NCBI GenBank assembly: GCA_020635915.1
Contig: JACJYU010000001.1
Coordinates: 1,054,001-1,118,000, forward strand
DNA: 64,000 bases
Direction: 5' to 3'
Source of the DNA: Flammeovirgaceae bacterium
GTDB taxonomy: Bacteria; Bacteroidota; Bacteroidia; Cytophagales; Cyclobacteriaceae
Part shown: positions 60,989 through 64,000 of the stretch, piece by piece
Position numbering within the stretch: position 1 is the stretch's first letter
How the letters are laid out: the number at the start of each line of letters is the position of its first letter
The notes under the pieces: model-generated
What the model was told of the DNA's origin: nothing
The model's input: the letters and a program-made list of their open reading frames with translations, nothing else
Database searches by the model: none
Made by a program: the position numbers and the translations under genes

Positions 60989-62782
60989 TTACCGGTTAAA
61001 ACAGTTTTCGATTTTAGCAGCATCAAAAATAAAAAAGGTAGGCGAGCCCCCGGGCGAAAAGTTGGGATTATTGCAGGCAAAAAGCCCTTCCACCAGGGCC
61101 TCCATCTCCTCTTTCTCCAATTTTTGCCCCGATTTGATGGCCGCCCTTTTGGCCAGGGACCTGGCCAGGTTTTCCTTTAATGGAATGGACAGCTCGGATT
61201 GGTATATTTTAAACTGTTCCACCAGTCCTTCAAAAAGCTCCTTTTCGCCCCCAGTAATGTCGGCAGGGATGCCCGATACCAGCACGGCATTTTTGCCGAA
61301 CACCTCAAACCTAAACCCCAGTGCCTTGATTTCATTTTCCATTTCCATGACAAGGGCAAAGTCGGCAGGCGACAGTTCCACCGTCTGCGGGAACAAGCCC
61401 TGCTGGCTGTTGCCTGCCACGCCCTTCATATGGATCAGAAATTTCTCATACAACACCCTTTCATGCACGGCTTCCTGGTCCATGATCATCAGGCCGTCCC
61501 TTACCGCCCGCACAACGTATTTATTATGGAGCTGAAAAACAGTGCGCTCCTGGAACGGCCGGGGGCCCTCCTGGTTCAATGCACTTTCGAAGCGGATGAA
61601 AGGTTTCTGCCCAACGCCTTGCCGCAAGGCAGGGGACGCCTCCTGGTGGAATAATTTTTCCCAATTGTCGCGGTTGGCCCTTTCCAGGGAATGGCCAAAC
61701 TGTTCATTTCGGTACACCTCATCGAAGGCCCTGTCGCCACTCAATTTGTCCATCACGTTTACATCCGATGAAAAGTCTATGGCAGGGGAAAGGTTGTGCG
61801 CCCCCAAAGCCTGCCTTACGGCCGACCGCACCACGGCATATATGGCGCGTTCGTCATCAAATTTTATTTCCGTTTTGGTAGGATGCACATTTACATCAAT
61901 ATGTTTTGGGTCGATTTCCATAAAAAGCACATAAAAAGGATAGCTCCCTTCCGGTATCAAGCCTTCAAACGCAGTGGACACCGCATGGTTGAGGTAATTG
62001 CTTTTAATAAAGCGGTTGTTGACAAAAAAGAACTGTTCCCCCCTTGTTTTCTTGGCAGACTCCGGCCTTCCTATGTAACCGGTTACCTTTATCAAGCCGG
62101 TTTCTTCGGTGCACGAAGCCAATTGTTGTTGGTAGTTCTTTCCAAACAAGGCCACAATCCGCTGGCTTAGTTTCCCCGGGTGCAAATCATGTATGGACTG
62201 GTCGCCATGGACCAATTGAAAAGACTTCTGCGGGTAGGCCAACGCCAGCCGCTGAAACTCGTCAATAATGTGCTTCATTTCCACCTGTATGGACTTCAGG
62301 AAATTCCTCCTGGCGGGAATGTTATAAAACAAATTCTTAACACTTATACTGGTGCCAGCCTCAAAAGCGGTTTGCTCCTGCCTTTTCACTTCCGACCCTT
62401 CAATGAGCAGCAATGTGCCCAGTTCCTTTTCCGCCTTTCTCGTTTTCATCTCCACATGGGCAATGGCCGCAATGGACGCCAGGGCCTCCCCGCGAAAGCC
62501 CATGGTGCGCAATTCAAACAAGTCTTCGGCCTTCTTTATCTTTGAGGTGGCATGCCTTTCAAAACTCAGGCGGGCATCCGTTTCGCTCATGCCGGTGCCG
62601 TTGTCTATTACCTGCACCAGCGCTTTCCCTGCTTCCTTCACAATTACCTTGATATGGTCAGCCCCCGCGTCAATGGCATTTTCCATCAACTCCTTTACCA
62701 CACTGGCCGGCCGTTGCACCACTTCCCCGGCCGCGATCTGGTTGGCTATGGAGTCGGGAAGAAGTTGTATAATGTCGGCCAT
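60989..62782 (-). CDS. mutL: DNA mismatch repair protein MutL
   Basis: 597 residues. N-terminal GHKL ATPase (KELMENAIDAGADHIKVIVK, DNGTGMSETDARLSFERHAT, GFRGEALASIAA) and transducer (QFFFVNNRFIKSNYLNHAV). C-terminal dimerisation domain. The endonuclease motif usually read DQHAxHERxxYE is DQEAVHERVLYE here. The usual CPHGRP box near the C-terminus is replaced by a SPGGSP sequence. Confidence 0.96.
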   Translation of the reverse strand: MADIIQLLPDSIANQIAAGEVVQRPASVVKELMENAIDAGADHIKVIVKEAGKALVQVIDNGTGMSETDARLSFERHATSKIKKAEDLFELRTMGFRGEALASIAAIAHVEMKTRKAEKELGTLLLIEGSEVKRQEQTAFEAGTSISVKNLFYNIPARRNFLKSIQVEMKHIIDEFQRLALAYPQKSFQLVHGDQSIHDLHPGKLSQRIVALFGKNYQQQLASCTEETGLIKVTGYIGRPESAKKTRGEQFFFVNNRFIKSNYLNHAVSTAFEGLIPEGSYPFYVLFMEIDPKHIDVNVHPTKTEIKFDDERAIYAVVRSAVRQALGAHNLSPAIDFSSDVNVMDKLSGDRAFDEVYRNEQFGHSLERANRDNWEKLFHQEASPALRQGVGQKPFIRFESALNQEGPRPFQERTVFQLHNKYVVRAVRDGLMIMDQEAVHERVLYEKFLIHMKGVAGNSQQGLFPQTVELSPADFALVMEMENEIKALGFRFEVFGKNAVLVSGIPADITGGEKELFEGLVEQFKIYQSELSIPLKENLARSLAKRAAIKSGQKLEKEEMEALVEGLFACNNPNFSPGGSPTFFIFDAAKIENCFNR

Positions 62783-62801
62783 GAATTGATCTGGGAAATT
62801 A

Positions 62802-63161
62802 TCATTTTTTGAATTTCAGGTAGAAGTAAAAAGGCACAAACAAGGCCAGCCCGTAGAGGGCTACCTGTCCCCATTGAATGTAGGCGATAATGAACAGCAC
62901 CAGGAAAAGGATGATGCCCAGGCGCATCAGGCTGGACCTGGCCGATGTGCCTGAAGGCTTGTTGCGGTTTCGTGCCGCCTGAAATGAACCCGAAATACGC
63001 GAACGGTAGTCGCCAGCCGCTTGTTCTTCTTCCAATTTCAGCTCACGCCTTATCCGGGCCTCCCGTTCCTTCATTTCCTCCTTTTGGGGGTCGTAATAAC
63101 GGGGCGTATAATTAAACCGCTGGTGTTGTGGGGCTTTGGTAAATAATGAGAAAAACTTCAT
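62802..63161 (-). CDS. Small membrane protein of unknown function
   Basis: 119 residues. A basic/charged N-terminal half (PRYYDPQKEEMKEREARIRR) is followed by two closely spaced membrane helices (about 80-112: LMRLGIILFLVLFIIAYIQW and VALYGLALFVPFYFYLKFKK). This layout is common upstream of mutL in Cytophagales. Function unknown. Nineteen bases separate it from mutL. Confidence 0.75.
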   Translation of the reverse strand: MKFFSLFTKAPQHQRFNYTPRYYDPQKEEMKEREARIRRELKLEEEQAAGDYRSRISGSFQAARNRNKPSGTSARSSLMRLGIILFLVLFIIAYIQWGQVALYGLALFVPFYFYLKFKK

Positions 63162-63271
63162 TCCTGGCGTTTTAATGTAATAACCGTTTTTTTACCATTT
63201 GCAGGGCACGCACCATTGCCCCCTTTCCCATCGGGCAGGATTGACAAACGAAACCCAGAACTCGTTATTTT

Positions 63272-63279
63272 TACGTTTG
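63272..63279 (+). promoter_or_regulatory. Possible -7 element for the GH3 gene
   Basis: TACGTTTG matches TAnnTTTG. It would start a transcript near 63286, about 83 bases before the ATG at 63369. No -33 element is seen at the right spacing. Confidence 0.35.
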
Positions 63280-63368
63280 TGGTAGGCAGGGCAAGCCCAA
63301 CAGTAGCTACCTTCATGCCTCACAAAAATGAAGTTAATCGCTTATAATTACAAAAACCTAACGGCCCT

Positions 63369-64000
63369 ATGCTAAAAAAAGTTTTGATTGTTTTGTTGAT
63401 GGGGGCAGGGGTTTCCAGCGTTTTGGCGCAAGACAAAAAAAACCAGTGGGTAGACAGTGTTTTCCAATCGCTCAGTACGGAGGAGAAGATAGGCCAGTTG
63501 TTTGTATTGCCCATTTCCTCCTATGCGGCCCCCGATGAACTGGAAAATTTTTTTGAAGGTTTCCGCGGCCATCCGGGAGGCATCATGATTACCGGTGGGG
63601 GGCCTGTGGGCACTGCCAGCCTTATCAACCAGTTGCAAGAAAAATCAAACGTTCCTTTACTGGTGATGATGGATGCCGAAAACGGGCCTGGCAAGGTATT
63701 GGACAGCCTGATGCAATTTCCATACCCGCTTGCGTTGGGTGCCATTGCCGACAATTCCAGGATGGAAGCGTTGGGGGCTGAAATTGCAAGGCAAATGAAA
63801 CTGCTGGGCATCAACATGAATATGGCGCCCAACATAGGCAGCGCCCTTTCCTCCAGCCAGCCATTTGGTTTTTATGGAACCAGCAAGGCATCCGTTGCTT
63901 CAAAGGCCATACCCTTCATGCACGGGTTGCAAAACAATGGGGTATTGGCCGTGGCAAAGGGCTACACGGGCTTTCCGGGCAATGCCTATGGCATGCCACC
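63369..64000 (+). CDS. Family 3 glycoside hydrolase-like protein (partial, right edge)
   Basis: The first 210 residues are visible, open to the window end. Signal peptide LKKVLIVLLMGAGVSSVLAQ, then SLSTEEKIGQLFVLPISS, GGIMITGGGPVGTASLINQL and VMMDAENGPGKVLDS. This is the N-terminal NagZ-like barrel of large Bacteroidota GH3 proteins that often carry a beta-lactamase-like domain behind. The usual KHFPGHG catalytic loop is AKGYTGFPGN here, without the His. Confidence 0.8.
   Translation, partial: MLKKVLIVLLMGAGVSSVLAQDKKNQWVDSVFQSLSTEEKIGQLFVLPISSYAAPDELENFFEGFRGHPGGIMITGGGPVGTASLINQLQEKSNVPLLVMMDAENGPGKVLDSLMQFPYPLALGAIADNSRMEALGAEIARQMKLLGINMNMAPNIGSALSSSQPFGFYGTSKASVASKAIPFMHGLQNNGVLAVAKGYTGFPGNAYGMP

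Noticed and set aside
1..64000. tRNA, rRNA, CRISPR array, prophage or complete insertion sequence
   Set aside because: Scanning both strands gave no cloverleaf, spaced direct repeats, integrase or transposase.

Overview
This window is a 64 kb stretch of a Bacteroidota chromosome, most probably from a Cytophagales-type bacterium. The main grounds are the outer-membrane assembly and mucoidy-inhibitor-like (DUF4139) proteins, Bacteroidota-style promoters (TTTG-N19-TAnnTTTG), the scarcity of Shine-Dalgarno sequences, and a conserved ribosomal protein block whose S4, S14 and L36 lack zinc ligands. I see no rRNA, tRNA, CRISPR array, prophage or intact insertion sequence. Genes are dense, and most neighbours overlap by 1-4 bases or lie within 30 bases of each other.

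Layout. 0-9 kb holds small housekeeping operons: D-aminoacyl-tRNA deacylase, an SDR-like protein, a YkvA protein, an IscA-like protein, FolB, DivIVA-like and WD40 proteins, a phosphopantetheinyl transferase, a secreted redoxin, a SirB1 protein, a methylcrotonyl-CoA-type carboxyltransferase and an MCE protein. 9.3-16 kb holds a cell-wall amidase divergent from an LptD-like barrel, lysyl-tRNA synthetase and proline dehydrogenase. 16-20 kb is a shikimate block (DAHP synthase-chorismate mutase, AroB, AroA). 20-22.6 kb has an M42 peptidase and a propionyl-CoA-type carboxyltransferase. 22.9-27.6 kb is a signalling locus: a frameshifted CHASE3/PAS histidine kinase, an outer-membrane barrel, an NtrC-type regulator, a lone receiver protein and a 50-residue membrane protein. 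27.7-33.2 kb has Ppx/GppA, a DUF4139 protein, an Ldh-family dehydrogenase, FtsB and a pair of related small membrane proteins.

33.2-34.6 kb is the least ordinary part. It contains imperfect intergenic repeats, a frameshifted secreted protein gene and a 55-bp near-perfect inverted repeat. Enolase and CarA follow.

37.4-51.9 kb is one long leftward run carrying rplC to rplQ with secY, map, infA, rpmJ and rpoA. It has a consensus promoter before rplC and a second before rpsH. The usual rpsJ is absent from its head. 52.2-54.2 kb encodes a FecCD permease and its ATPase. 54.2-56.4 kb pairs an enolase-superfamily epimerase with a DUF1611 protein, resembling the DgcA/DgcN D-glutamate pair. The window ends with RlmN, a Cys/Met-metabolism PLP enzyme, two tandem rhomboid proteases, MutL and the start of a divergent family 3 glycosidase.

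Two reading frames break at runs of G. This could be real decay or homopolymer errors in the assembly.
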